Source: Piezodorus guildinii | Lineage: Eukaryota; Arthropoda; Insecta; Hemiptera; Pentatomidae | Reading direction: 5' to 3' | NCBI GenBank assembly: GCA_023052935.1 | Contig: CM041294.1 | Span: 21,414,635-21,478,634 of the forward strand | DNA length: 64,000 nucleotides | Shown here: piece by piece, positions 1-10,054 of the stretch | Layout: the number at the start of each line of letters is the position of its first letter | How positions within the stretch are numbered: position 1 is the stretch's first letter | Made by a program: the position numbers and the translations under genes | The notes under the pieces: generated by a model | Databases searched by the model: none | What the model saw: only the letters and a program-made list of their open reading frames with translations | Told to the model about the DNA's origin: nothing

Positions 1-731
1 AATACTAATTCTTAGAATTAATTTTTTTGTTAAATTTAGTCAACAATGTTCAACTAGAGTTCTAGGCTTAACAAAGGTCTTAAGCAAAGGGAATCCATGG
101 AAAAATCCTGAAATAATATAAATAGGTGTGATATACAGATTTGTGTCTGATAACTGGTAACATAGTAATTTAAAAATTAAAAAATTGAATAGAATTCCAA
201 TTTTAGATCTAGAAAACCAAAGGTGAGATTTAACTTTGAATAACACTTGATGTGTCATGAACAAAACGATCCTTACTCATATCTCTCGTTGGCAATACAA
301 TGCACACTTTCTCCTCCTTAAGTAAATAAACAAAAATAAAAATGAAAATATCACTGATGTACTTATCAAGCAAGGTGATATAAAGGATAATTTCTATTAT
401 GAATACTTATTGGTATGCTAATTTTTTTTTTTTTTTTAAATTCTAAATTTATATTTTGGGGAAATACACAATTATTTTAGTTGAATACATTTGGTAAAAT
501 GTTTTTCCTACGACTGAATCAAATTACTGTATTAAAAGAGCACAATCAGCCACATATTAAATCCTAATTTATGCTGGTTTGACTGAGACAGGGAGGCAAT
601 TTAAACCTTGTTCTAATTATTTTAAATATGAACTGAGTTCTAATCAGGAGAATATAGAAGTGAGTATTAGATTAGTTTATAAATAATTAGTGTGCTTTTG
701 ATGTTATTAATATTAATGTTAAAATACATAC

Positions 732-852
732 ATGTGCATTCCTCTTTTCGAGGAAGATACGCGCTACATGATCTGGAAGTATATTCTCTAGTAAAACTTT
801 GTTGATTCCTCTCATGGTTTCTACATCCTCTTGTTCAACTTGAAGTTTTGAT
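732..852 (-). CDS. Ac76E: Adenylyl cyclase exon: start of C2 catalytic domain
   Basis: This exon encodes 40 residues that open the second cytoplasmic catalytic domain (C2) of a membrane adenylyl cyclase. C2 pairs with C1 to convert ATP to cAMP. The diagnostic stretch is EDVETMRGINKVLLENILPD, followed by HVARIF; the pattern ETM..(I/V)N..LLEN(V/I)LP.HVA is shared by class III animal cyclases. The acceptor is aacag and the donor is gtatgt. The first base completes an Arg codon begun in the exon at 926-1042, and the exon ends in phase 0. The remainder of C2 must lie to the left of position 1, because no further C2 motif is visible in 1-731. Confidence 0.9.
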
Positions 853-925
853 CTGTTTCGCAGAAAAATAAGTATATATAGAGCATTAAATTATATTATT
901 ATGATATTATGGTTAAGAATATTAC

Positions 926-1042
926 CTCCACATAAAATCTCTCCTTGCGATAAAGTCTACCTGCCTATCAAGGCTGTGAAGAACGCATACAATTAGGAAG
1001 AGGAATAAACCTAGTTTGATTTCCCAATGAAGGCCAATCAGT
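926..1042 (-). CDS. Ac76E: Adenylyl cyclase exon: last transmembrane helix and membrane-to-C2 linker
   Basis: The exon has 38 full codons. A hydrophobic helix (KLGLFLFLIVCVLHS) is followed by SLDRQVDFIARRDFMW. This matches the (H)xRQVE/DxxxRxDFLW linker that joins the last membrane helix to C2 in animal adenylyl cyclases. The acceptor is attatag and the donor is gtaata. The entry phase needs two bases from the upstream exon, which fits the donor chosen at 1122 and not the gtaagg donor five bases earlier. The exit phase (AG) matches the next exon exactly. Confidence 0.85.
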
Positions 1043-1122
1043 CTATAATATCAAAGAGCCAATTAAATTGTATTACTTTTTACTATAATATCAATTGTAA
1101 TTTTGTATATTTTTTACTGTAC

Positions 1123-1286
1123 CTTACTGGTTCTATTTGGAAAAAAAATGGAATGATAGATAAAGAGAAAAATATAGCGAGATGGCATATTGTAATTATA
1201 GCCATTAAAAGTAGTTTGAGGATAAAATTCAACCTCATGAAAACAGAAACTGCTGCTAAAGAAAGAGCACTGCTGAAGAGATAAGC
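1123..1286 (-). CDS. Ac76E: Adenylyl cyclase exon: helices of second membrane domain
   Basis: The exon has 54 codons plus two bases, beginning AYLFSSALSLAAVSVFMRLN and continuing through hydrophobic residues to IEPV. The SSALSLAAVSVF.RLN..LKLLLM pattern is typical of helices in the second six-helix cassette of animal cyclases. The acceptor is ttttacag. Two donors are possible: gtaagg after codon 53 (end at 1128) or gtacag (end at 1123). Only the second gives a phase that joins the next exon, so I chose it. The intron to the next exon is about 80 bp. Confidence 0.8.
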
Positions 1287-2541
1287 CTGTAAAACACAGA
1301 AAACAATTTCAAAATTAAATATTTGAGGAATATTGAGAAGTATCATGAATACTGGGACATATTCATGAAAAATAATTAATTAACTGTAAGGAAAAAGGGA
1401 AGGTTGACAGATGCTATCCATATATGACATTACAAAGTTGGGTACCACTGGATTATTGGTAAAAAATGGATACAGAAAGCAGACTGATTTATACTTCTTG
1501 GATTCACAATACTTAAGAGGTAAATAAATACAATGGAGGAAAGGTCTTTATTCTAACTTTGGCATTAAAAATTATTAATTATTCCTTCTATGCACCAACT
1601 ACAAAATATTTCAAACATTTTAGTAAAGTTTGATGTAATTGAACTAAAATATGTTTTAGTTGTACCTCTCTTTTTCTTCTTCCACCATAAGCGAACTTGA
1701 TCCCTCATAACATTATGATATAAACAATGTTATAGTTCTTATACCCTATAAGCTATAGCTTAAGATAGGTAACATCTATTTTTGGTTTTATAGATTGCCA
1801 CAGTTGTCCTACACAAGAGTTACATTTCGGAGTCCATGGCTGGTTCTGAAACAGCATCCTTTCTTAATATGTACATAAATATTAGTACCTGCTCCTTTTC
1901 AGAAACCAATACGCCTTATTGCTTCCAAACAGTATTCTTTATTATGGATCTCAGCTACCAAACATGATTCATATTCTCAAGAAGTATTGTTTTAAATTTT
2001 ATAAATGCAGTGTCATAATTCAATTACTTCATCACTACTTATTTATTCAAGTGCATAGTCCATTAGTTCTTTATAGATTAAGTCTCCTTTTGTGAAAAAA
2101 GGAAGCGTAGGATGGTTGGGTCATGTTCATAAGATGAACCATAACCAATACCTAAAACAAATAATAATGGGGATTGTCCGGATGGAGAAAGAAAGAGAAG
2201 CATACCAAAACTATGGTTAGATGATGTGAAGGCTGACATCAAGTCAAGGATCAGTTCAGGATCAATGTAGGAGTTGAGGCGGGTGGTCGAAGGTGCCAAG
2301 ATCCTTGATGAACCATAGCACCATAGACCATTAAAACAATTTTTTATTAAAAAGAAATATTTGAAACGAAAACCATAATTCCCTGAGTTTTTTAGAAAAA
2401 AAAAAAAGTATTTCAATTATTCAATAAGCTGAAAAAGAATCATAATTGAAGATTTTTATAAAATATAGATAAATATGACAACTTTGAATAATTATTTTGG
2501 TAAAATAAACATTAAACACTTTAAATATAAATAAATACTAC
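1287..2541. other. Intron with a LINE remnant
   Basis: This is the intron between the two membrane-domain exons. Apart from the LINE tail at 2085-2330 it is AT-rich sequence in which I see no conserved coding signal. Confidence 0.6.
2085..2330 (+). pseudogene. Decayed LINE reverse-transcriptase C-terminal tail
   Basis: Translating across frames gives scraps such as RMVGSC.., RSIPKLWLDDVKADIKS and EGAKILDEP. These resemble the (G)RPK.RWLDxVxxDLK..G....W.....EEAK tail found at the C terminus of many insect LINE polyproteins. Frameshifts and stops interrupt it. It is short and the family cannot be assigned. Confidence 0.45.
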
Positions 2542-2660
2542 CGGAACTATTTGAAGGAGCTGTTCATTTATTAACTTTTCTGTTTCTCGTTTATATAGAT
2601 ACTGTTGTTCATTGATGATGGAGTTGGAATAAGATTGTCTAAATCAGTTTCCACATCGAG
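2542..2660 (-). CDS. Ac76E: Probable adenylyl cyclase exon, frame inconsistent
   Basis: A segment is expected here for the extracellular loop between the membrane helices encoded at 2779-2956 and 1123-1286. An acceptor (aattttag) precedes 2660 and a donor (ccg then gtagta) follows 2542. From the acceptor, the frame in phase with the upstream exon reads LDVETDLDNLIPTPSSMNNS, including an N-N-S glycosylation sequon, and stops at TAA TAA about 87 bases in. The frame in phase with the downstream exon is open only over the 3' part (EQQYLYKRETEKLINEQLLQ). The whole is 119 bp, one base away from the multiple of three needed. Possible explanations are a single-base assembly error, an unrecognised splice site or a real mutation. 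Confidence 0.45.
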
Positions 2661-2778
2661 CTAAAATTTAACATATCATGATAAAGAGGTTATTTATTTA
2701 AAATCTACAGAGGAATTAATAATTTTTTTCTTTATGTAAAATAATCAAATGATTTTTTAATTAATATTCTTTAATTAC

Positions 2779-2956
2779 TAGGGTGATTAGAGCAGCTGTA
2801 GCTATAAGTGTAATAACAAACAGTGCTACAAGTATCCTTAGCCATATTGATGTCTCAAGTGGTGACGGGGATGAAGTCAGCGATGGGCGTGAAGCCCAGA
2901 CTAATACCCCAAGGCTTATCAAGACAGGGCAAAATCCAATAGCCAGAATGGTCAAT
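2779..2956 (-). CDS. Ac76E: Adenylyl cyclase exon: two helices of second membrane domain
   Basis: The exon has 59 codons: a helix LTILAIGFCPVLISLGVLVW, a polar loop (ASRPSLTSSPSPLETSIW) and a second helix RILVALFVITLIATAALITL. The acceptor is a run of T ending in ttttag and the donor is gtaatt. The entry phase completes a Lys codon left by 3161-3316. The position between the C1b end and later helices fits helices 7 and 8 of a twelve-helix cyclase. The helices themselves are poorly conserved between families, so the assignment rests on hydrophobicity and exon order. Confidence 0.8.
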
Positions 2957-3160
2957 CTAAAAAAAATAAAATGGAGAAAATAACTTAGAAATTTAATTTT
3001 TAAATTAATAGCATTCAAGAAAAAAAAAAAAAAAAAAAAAGGTTTTCTTTTATTATGTTTATCATTATTTCAACCACTAAAGATTCTACAGCACATTAAA
3101 ATAGAAAATTTATAGTTTCATTTTCTTTAATATTTATAAATATTTAATAAATTTTCTTAC

Positions 3161-3316
3161 TTTGGTAGCGAGAAGATTTGTATTAAACCAATGGCTAAAA
3201 AAATAATGAATGATGCCACTATGTATTGCCTGAAGCCATTGTCTGGCCTTAACTGATATTCTGATTCTTGCTTGGAGTCTGGGAATCTTAGTGTACATGG
3301 ATTAACACCTTCCCAA
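3161..3316 (-). CDS. Ac76E: Adenylyl cyclase exon: end of C1b and first helix of second membrane domain
   Basis: The exon has 51 full codons. It starts WEGVNPCTLRFPDSKQESEY, continues QLRPDNGFRQYIV and ends in a helix ASFIIFLAIGLIQIF. The L.F.D...E..(F/Y)....D..F..Y...(S)..IF...(I)QI pattern marks the C1b-to-membrane transition in animal adenylyl cyclases. The acceptor is ttttcag and the donor gtaag. Entry and exit phases match both neighbours. Confidence 0.88.
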
Positions 3317-3696
3317 CTGAAAAAAATGGTGGAAATTATGTTTTTTATTTAATGTTAAAACGAGGTTAAAAAAAAAAAAAGTAAAAACATGTGTCCTAAA
3401 CCATGTGAATTAGAAATGGATTACAGTATTGCCAATGATGCAATATTAGAGCCTTCTCAGTTTCATAGTGTCTTCAGTAAATCAACTCTCTACTGCCATT
3501 CTTTAATGTAATAATACATATAAGTTAAAATATATAAATAATTATACATACCACTTTTTGTAATATACTGCATTCTGAATGAGCTAAACTGTTAATGGAA
3601 TTTCAAAAAGATAATCTATAACTATTTTAATGTAAAATATTAAATATTCATGTAATAAAAATATGCATAAGTTTCAATAAAAAATGAGTAACATAC

Positions 3697-3755
3697 CTGC
3701 AATCAAAACAGTTTCCTTTATTAGGTAATAGATTTGATTCTATCATTGCTATACT
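3697..3755 (-). CDS. Ac76E: Adenylyl cyclase short exon in C1b
   Basis: This 59-bp exon encodes SIAMIESNLLPNKGNCFDC plus two bases. The acceptor is tttcag and the donor is a strong gtatgt. It starts in phase 0, as the upstream exon requires, and its trailing AG is completed by the first base of 3161-3316. The sequence has no enzymatic motif. It is assigned by position, splice signals and exact phase continuity within C1b. Confidence 0.8.
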
Positions 3756-3872
3756 CTGAAATTAATAATTATATGTATGAAACAAAACTAATTAAAATTA
3801 AAATTATTGGTGTTTTATCTAATCATGCTATAAAATCTATATTTTCAATAGATCGTATGCTTGATAGAAAAA

Positions 3873-4042
3873 CTTAAAACTCGAATTGAGTAAATTTTAT
3901 ATGATTAGTTGTGATTTTAATTATGTAAAAATCGTATGAACAAGTATAAAAGAAAACCTTAAAACTCGTATTGAGTAAATTTTATATGATTAGTTTTGAT
4001 CCTAATTATGCAAACATCTTATGAACACGTATTGTTATGCAT
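3873..4042. repeat. Two-copy tandem repeat, 85-bp unit
   Basis: A unit starting cttaaaactcg.attgag at 3873 is repeated from 3958 with a handful of substitutions. It lies in the 590-bp intron between two cyclase exons and has no coding potential. Confidence 0.8.
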
Positions 4043-4345
4043 TCTAAATTCCACTGACTGAATTATAAATGAAAAATAAAATTAATCTATGAATTATATT
4101 TAGCTTAACCCTTAAATACTTGAGTTGATTATTTGTGGTGAATTATGAACTATCGAGATCACATTTTTTCTCAACCACATATAAATTTTTCAACCTTATT
4201 TTTGTTCGCTTTGATATAGTTATACTCTGCTTGTAACTTCTGATGAAAAATTTGTTTTGCGAGTTTCACACATGTTAAGAAATTATGTAATGCATTATGT
4301 AATGGTATATAAAGTTTCTTATTTCATTTTAATTGAAATACAAAC

Positions 4346-4510
4346 CGTTAATCCAATATTTTTGGCCAAAGTATTTTCAGATATATTAGAGAATGGCTTA
4401 TCTGCTCCCCAGCATTCAATTGTCTTGGTGACTTTTGTAGGTGACCTTTGTCGAGGTGGGGCTAGTCCAACACCTAAGCTGGACCTCCTCCTGCTTGCTC
4501 TATCTCCTTT
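4346..4510 (-). CDS. Ac76E: Adenylyl cyclase exon: C1b segment
   Basis: The exon has 55 codons in phase 0 at both ends. It reads KGDRASRRRSSLG, then a basic and proline-rich stretch, then TKTIECWGADKPFSNISEN and a C-terminal NIGLT. Joined to the preceding exon it gives YLIVP-KGDR. The (Y)xxxP-KGE/DRxS segment followed by (E)xWGAxKPF is characteristic of the C1b region of vertebrate ADCY2/4/7, which is why I place this gene in that subfamily. The acceptor is gttttag and the donor gtttgt. The preceding intron, about 11 kb, carries LINE-A, two SINEs and an M1 mariner. Confidence 0.88.
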
Positions 4511-4821
4511 CTAAAACAGTTACAGTAAAAGTGATGAATGAAAACACTTGATTTCTGTTTAAAATCAATATTGATTTTTTTTTACATTAATTTACATATT
4601 AAATTTAAAAAAAAAAGAATTAAGTTGGCTATAAAACACTACAATACTAAAGCTAGGAACTGTTTTGGACCAGTTCATGATGGTATCACAGCTAGTATAC
4701 TAATGCTATTCATAAAAAAAAAAAAATTAAATAACAAAAAAAAATACATAATATATATCCCTTGCTACCATTGTTTCCCAAATTGTTAGTTGAACGCCCT
4801 TAAACGGATCAAAACGCAGAA

Positions 4822-5270
4822 CCACACAGACCTTTTTATTTATTTATTTATTTAACGTCACTTTATGCTACTATGGTTAATTGGACGATGTAACAGTGGG
4901 AGTCCTAAATTTTGCCAATCCAGGTTTTATTAGGATAGGTATCTTTAACGAGTACCTGACATCGCACAGGCTCGGGACCACCTTTTAACGTCCCTTCGAA
5001 GGACGGCGTAACTAAGGATTTTTTACTCCCATTAAAAAATCCAAGGACCACCTGCGCATTTGAACCCATGACCTTTGGCATAGAAAGTTACGCTAGCGAA
5101 CCAACTAAAAGTGATCCCACACAGACCTTTTTTGCGGGAATTGGTTATTTGGACTCAAGAGACCCTAACCGTGTTTTTCGGTCCATTGAAGAGCGAAATT
5201 CGAAAATTTTCTCGATCGCAATACTTTTTCTTAATATATATTCCATTTATATAGGTGGGTGAAAATATAA
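4822..5270 (+). repeat. Remnant of R repeat split by a SINE
   Basis: Positions 5117-5270 match the terminal part of the R family: cacacagacc, then a degenerate GCGGGA-TTGGTTATTTGGACTC segment, then tcgatcgcaatac and a TA-rich end. The first few bases (4822-4837) lie on the far side of the inserted SINE. Confidence 0.75.
4838..5116 (-). mobile_element. tRNA-derived SINE, family 1, full length
   Basis: On the minus strand the head starts near 5116 with an A-box-like TAGTTGGTTCGCTAGCG and a B-box-like GGTCATGGGTTCAAATGC. The body follows, with the family core ACGCCGTCCTTCGAAGGGAC, and then an (AAAT)n tail at 4838-4855. It is bounded by a perfect 16-bp target-site duplication, ccacacagaccttttt, at 4822-4837 and 5117-5132. 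RNA polymerase III would be expected to transcribe an active copy from the internal boxes. Confidence 0.88.
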
Positions 5271-5349
5271 AAGGACTGTGCTCTCAAGATCAAAATTAGT
5301 AGTGCCATTCAATAGAGAATCAAATGTCCTAGAAATTAAAAAGAATCAT

Positions 5350-5565
5350 TGAAATTGGTTAAGAAATAGCAGAGATACTGAGTTTTGAAATTAGCAGTGG
5401 TGATTGACCATTTAAAAAAAATTAATTCATCGTTTTTCATATTAGTTAGTTACCTGTAAACAGCAAACTGTAATGTCAAACTGCCTTTATAAACTGTTAT
5501 ACACTAAAATAGTTATTTGGTAATAATAAACCATTGTAATAATTTGCAGCGTTTTATTTATTGTA
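5350..5565. repeat. Dispersed repeat X
   Basis: The sequence (ggttaagaaatag ... ttttgaaat.agca.tggtgattg ... aataaaccattg) is shared with 46055-46075 plus 46912-47095, where a truncated LINE-B interrupts it. No coding capacity or terminal structure is seen. Confidence 0.6.
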
Positions 5566-5569
5566 TAAG

Positions 5570-6510
5570 ACCTAAACTCACGGAAAGGAAATGTTAAAAA
5601 AATGTACATGAATGAGCATTATAAATTAATGTATTGCGATGGTATTTACTGGTAAATAAATAACATTGCAACAAAAGTACGTATAATCGCATTTGAATCA
5701 ATCCAAAAAAATAAACTTTACCTGGAACTTTTACAAAATAGCTATTATTATACAATGATACCAACCTTACAGCAATATAATATGGTTTGCCATGTAACTT
5801 GGGACATTAACATGTAATTACTGACCTAGACTGTTCGACATCACAAGCGGGACCTTCAAACTCGATCTCAGTCACTCAAACTCGTTTAGGGCTTCGAACC
5901 GAGTTAGCGGCTGATAGCAGCGGAGGAAACTTGGTTCCACGTCCCTTACCTAGCGTCCAATGACAAACGCTTTCCCCAAGACATTAGTTTTATGAAATCA
6001 AGTCAGGTTGTCCATCAGGAAGAAATCTCTCCCAAAATCCTGTTATTTAAGAACTCTTTCGTAAAGGAATCATTAAGAAAACGATGGATGAGAACTAGAG
6101 TATCGGCGTGAAAATGAGACTAAATAAAAACCTTAATGGATTTGAGCGACTAAATATAATAGTTAACAAAAATAAAAATAAGCGCCTTGATTGATTGCAA
6201 TACGAAAATATAAATAAAATATTTGTTGCCTCTTGCATACATTTCCAAACTGAGGGTGATGAACTAACTTCCCGAAGACGGCGGGGGTATCTTGAAACGT
6301 AAAACCTTAAATTTAAAGGGGAGAGAGTAATTTTTTTTGGTTAATTACAACGGTTCATTACTGAAAATAATAAACCAAAAGGATTTCTGTACTAGATTTC
6401 ATTGAATGGAGAGATGTAAAGTTATAAATATGCTTAATCGAAGTCCTCACCAAGTATAAAAAGGAACTACGTGTACGTAAACCGCACCCATCGGTACTTC
6501 GTGCTTGTTT
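5570..6510. other. Intronic sequence, one dispersed repeat
   Basis: Nothing coding is recognised. About 6285-6375 (cttgaaacgtaaaacctta ... ttcattactgaaaataataaac) is a dispersed repeat seen again near 27350, 31800 and 37760. Confidence 0.5.
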
Positions 6511-6529
6511 TTCTCATTTAACTTCAAAT

Positions 6530-6805
6530 CCAGCGATCAACTGTAGCATATGGGCTAATAACAGCCTTCTATGCCAAAGATCACGGGTACGAACCCAGGT
6601 AGTCCTAGGATTTTTTAATGGCAGTAATAAATCCTTAGTTATGCCGTCCTTCGGAGGGGACGTAAAAAGATAGTCCCGAGCCTTTGGAAATGTCAGGTAC
6701 TTGTTAAAGATTCCTATCCTAATAAAATCATCCATGCCAGATCATCAGGACTCCCACTGTATGCACCGTCCGATTAGTACATTATGAAGTAACTTCAAAT
6801 AAATA
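6530..6805 (+). mobile_element. tRNA-derived SINE, family 1
   Basis: Same family as 4838-5116 but on the plus strand and more diverged. A B-box-like GATCACGGGTACGAACCC lies near 6579, followed by the core ATGCCGTCCTTCGGAGGGGA, GAGCC..TG..ATGTCAGGTAC and an AAATAAATAAAC tail. An 11-bp repeat, taacttcaaat, occurs at 6519-6529 and 6790-6800. The right copy overlaps the family's own 3' end, so it may not be a target-site duplication. Confidence 0.75.
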
Positions 6806-7340
6806 AACAAGAAAGTAAGTCATTTACAAAGTCATTATTTTAATCCTGATGAAGAAACTTGGTTTTACTACGTTTTTTAAATCATTCATCGATCATTCAC
6901 CCTAATTATGATTGTAATAATTAATATTATGATTCATAAGTTTTGGTAATGTATCTATGTAGGGAAGACGTTAAACTTGAAAAAAATAAAGAATAGTATA
7001 TTGTAGTTTTCTTTTAATTTATGGAAGATGAAAAGATTTTTCAATCTACCAAGTTATGTGTGAATAATTCGCTTCTAGATAATTAGTATGTCTCATAACC
7101 GCGACCAGAAAACCCATGCCAAGGACAAACCGCAAATACTCAACTTTGGCGCTACGGTTATTCCACATTGCTAATTTATTAGGTAATTCTTGAACGATAT
7201 GTGAAATATACTCTACAATATAAGTAACTAGTATAAATTCAAACCCAGCCAACCATTAGCCTTATACCATGGTTCTCCAATAACCAACAACTTGAAAGAA
7301 AAGAAATTTCACAATTAGTAAGACTACGGACTAACCATGG
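6806..7340. other. Intronic sequence, nothing recognised
   Basis: AT-rich sequence with only short chance reading frames and no recognisable repeat. Confidence 0.5.
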
Positions 7341-7344
7341 CTGC

Positions 7345-7835
7345 ACAAAAAAAATTTCTCAGTTTAATGAAAATAGAAAAAGATGGCAATTGCCTAACAT
7401 GCAAAGTCCCTGAAGACCCGCGCCACATTCCATTCCGATGCAGAAAATATAGAAAGCAAAGGGAAGTAGTGGTACCCCAGAAACAGAAGCCATGTTTTTA
7501 CAAAAGTTAGACAAAGAAAAGATTATGACGCTTGAAACGCTCAATGTAAAATCTAAAATAAAAAAAAGTAAAATAAAAATAAAAATGAGGCACTTCACGA
7601 AGTTTTATTTAATTGTAATATTATTTCATTTTTTCTATTTCTTTTGAGTCACCTTTCTCTCTCATTTACATAATTTTGTTTTATTCTCTATTTAATTAAT
7701 TTATTGATCTTTTTCTATTATATTTGGTTCCGTAACCTAAGTTTGTATTAAATTATGGCAAACAAGTACTGACCATATAGGATTTGGATTCAAATCTTGA
7801 AGGTCGTTTGGATAATAAAAAAAAACAAAAAAACT
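7345..7835 (+). pseudogene. LINE 3' end with RNase H-proximal Cys/His tail
   Basis: The reading frame ends DGNCLTCKVPEDPRHIPFRC.KYRKQREVV, the C..C......ED..H....C..Y...R tail that follows RNase H in I-like LINEs. A 3' UTR and an A-rich end near 7820-7835 follow. A second copy lies at 27690-28165. The 5' part is missing. Confidence 0.65.
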
Positions 7836-8097
7836 AGTGAGTAAATGTAAATATATTATAAATATTAAATTAAACATGATTTATCTTTTAAACATAAATC
7901 ATTATAAAGATTGACGCTTAAGTCACCTGAAATATATAAATAAATTATAAAAAAGCTGAAGCTAACTACAGAAAAAGAAAAAAATCTGGTGTGAGCAACA
8001 CACAACTTTCAATAACATTCCTTCTTGAAATTAAGTTTTATATAACCTTAAAGTTAAAAATTAATGGATGGAAACATTTATTTTAGATTAAATATCA

Positions 8098-8340
8098 TAA
8101 ACGACGATTCAAACCGGGCAGGTAGCCTCTGGATTTTTCGACGGGAGTTAAAAATACTTAATTATGCCGTCCTTCGGAGGGGACGTTTCAGAGGAGGTCT
8201 CGAGCCTGTGCGATGTCAGGTACTTGTTAAAGATCCCCTAATTAAACCTGGATAGGAAAACGCTAGGACTCCGATTATCCGATCGTCCGATTAGCCAGAG
8301 CGGTATAAATTGACATTTAATGAATGAACAAAAAAAAATA
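8098..8340 (+). mobile_element. tRNA-derived SINE, family 1, 5'-truncated
   Basis: It begins at the B-box region (ACGATTCAAACCGGGC) and carries the family core ATGCCGTCCTTCGGAGGGGA, then CTGTGCGATGTCAGGTAC, then an A-rich tail. The A box is missing. Confidence 0.75.
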
Positions 8341-8424
8341 GTATACAAATATTAATTATTATTCACTAAAATCACACAAGTTAATGTTCTATTTATTGAT
8401 CTCCACTACTACATACAATTTTGT

Positions 8425-8700
8425 TTGTTTGATAGCCATTTTTCTGAGATATTTAGCTTTCCAAAGGAAAATTATATATCTAAATTATTGTCCTATATTC
8501 CTTCTCCTACCGCCTCTACTGATATAACTGCTACCATGAATACATTCCTGGCTGAGCTCAAATCCCTTATTAACCCTCTCATCTCCTTGCTAACAAACTT
8601 AGTATCCAACCTAATCCAAGTTCCCAGAAATCCATAAATGACACCAAAAAGGTCCTTTTCCATTCTCCTTTGGAATGCGAATGGTGTTCGAAATCATCAA
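8425..8700 (+). pseudogene. LINE-C fragment spanning ORF1 end and ORF2 start
   Basis: The frame ends TFLAELKSLINPLISLLTNL and VSNLIQVPRNP-stop, closely similar to the C terminus of LINE-A ORF1 (FNSFLNEFKSMINPLITLLT). An ATG follows at 8638, and ORF2-like sequence gives SILLWNANGVRNHQ, the first endonuclease motif (LLWNANG). The copy is cut at about 8700, where an opposite-strand LINE-C 3' end begins. Confidence 0.75.
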
Positions 8701-9245
8701 TTTTTTTAATATATTGAGATTTACAACTGTATTAGTTAATACATCAAGTAAATTAGCTGTCAGATAATATAAATGAATAATACACGAAGAGAAAATGCCT
8801 ATTGGCATCACTCCACTATGAATCTAAACTAGAAGGTCTCGAGGTCATCTTCTTTTCAGGCCCCTCAGAGGGTTGTCAGGAATAGAAGAGGAAGCAAGGA
8901 TTGAAACTAGTGGGTTAGAGTGGGAGTGGAGTTTGTCATGGAAGGATTGATACGGGGTTCGGGCCAAATCAGCTACAAAGGGAATATTAAGGAAGTTATG
9001 GAAGATCTTGTTCGTGACCGAATAAGGAGCGTTGAGGATTTTTCGAAGGATTTTGGATTGTAAGGATTGAAGTCGGGAAGAATTTGATGGTTTAGTGGAG
9101 CCCCATAGCTCAACTCCGTACGTCCAGATAGGTCTTATGATGGTCATGTAGATGAGTCTTTTGTAGTTAAGTGAAAGTTTAGAGCGTTTGTCTAATAAGT
9201 GTTGAAGTAACCAAAAGCGGCGAGCAGTTTCTTGTCTTGTAGAAA
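8701..9245 (-). pseudogene. LINE-C 3' end: ORF2 C terminus and 3' UTR
   Basis: On the minus strand, MTIIRPIWTYGVELWGSTKP continues with LQSLQSKILRKILNAPY and ends LRGLKRR. This is the conserved C-terminal region of Jockey-type ORF2 (compare LLKPIWTYGTQVWGS in LINE-A). The 3' UTR (tacagttgtaaatctcaata) ends in a poly(A) stretch at about 8701-8707. The copy is 5'-truncated near 9245. Confidence 0.8.
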
Positions 9246-9249
9246 ATTA

Positions 9250-10050
9250 AAGCTTAATAAAAACGGACGTTTTTCTATTATTGTGATATCCGAGTTTGTT
9301 TTTCTTTCTGCTTATTTACATTTTTATATTTTCATAACATTGTATAACCAATTTAAACACTGTGACAAGATCTGATCATAATATTTGTTTCCATTTTCTT
9401 GAGTATAATATTTTCGTGTAAAATAACGAACATGCAATGGAGTTCCTTATCTTTATTCCGAAGAATTTTTATCAGTTGTATCTAGTTTTCCAAGACGGAG
9501 TTCTATATGCTAATATGCAGAGGGTAAGGTTTTCTTGGCTTTCTGCTGAATGTAGTCTGAATTTTATACATCTTCCTCGACTTTTTGTGAGGATAGTAGC
9601 TTAATTTATTAATAGAACATACTTGAAAATCAGTATTTACGACTAAAGGAAATGATATCTAATTTAATTATATTTATAATCAGATATTTACTTTTATTAT
9701 TTATATTGAAATTTCTTTAACGATAAAAAAGAAAAAAATTAAATGCATATATTAAAAAATAGAAAACAGAATATAAATATTTCAGTTACTGAGATGACGT
9801 TATAATAAAGCTTGACGAAATTAAAAATAAAATATGAATGAAGTGTTATATATATATATATATACATGTGTAATTATTGTTATTATTTATTTTTCATGGA
9901 TCGTATGTGTGTGGCCAGATATGGCTCTTATTTACATTCAAATGTATTATTATTGTAAGAAGATCTAGTCCCAGAATTTTAATAATAAAGTTATTTTTCT
10001 TAAACAAAAGGGGAGAAAAAATAGGTAGTTCCGAAAATTAAACTCGGGCA
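9250..10050. other. AT-rich intronic DNA
   Basis: No gene or repeat family recognised, apart from a short (TA)n run at about 9847-9865. Confidence 0.5.
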
Positions 10051-10054
10051 TATA

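Noticed and set aside
7046..7252. 68-residue minus-strand frame with WNNRSAKVEYLRFVLGMG
   Set aside because: No recognised family, no splice sites in phase with the cyclase, and no second copy in the window.
8425..9245. Twin-priming inversion of one LINE-C copy
   Set aside because: In twin priming the inverted segment lies 5' of the sense segment. Here the plus-strand piece lies beyond the poly(A) end of the minus-strand piece, so two separate LINE-C events fit better.
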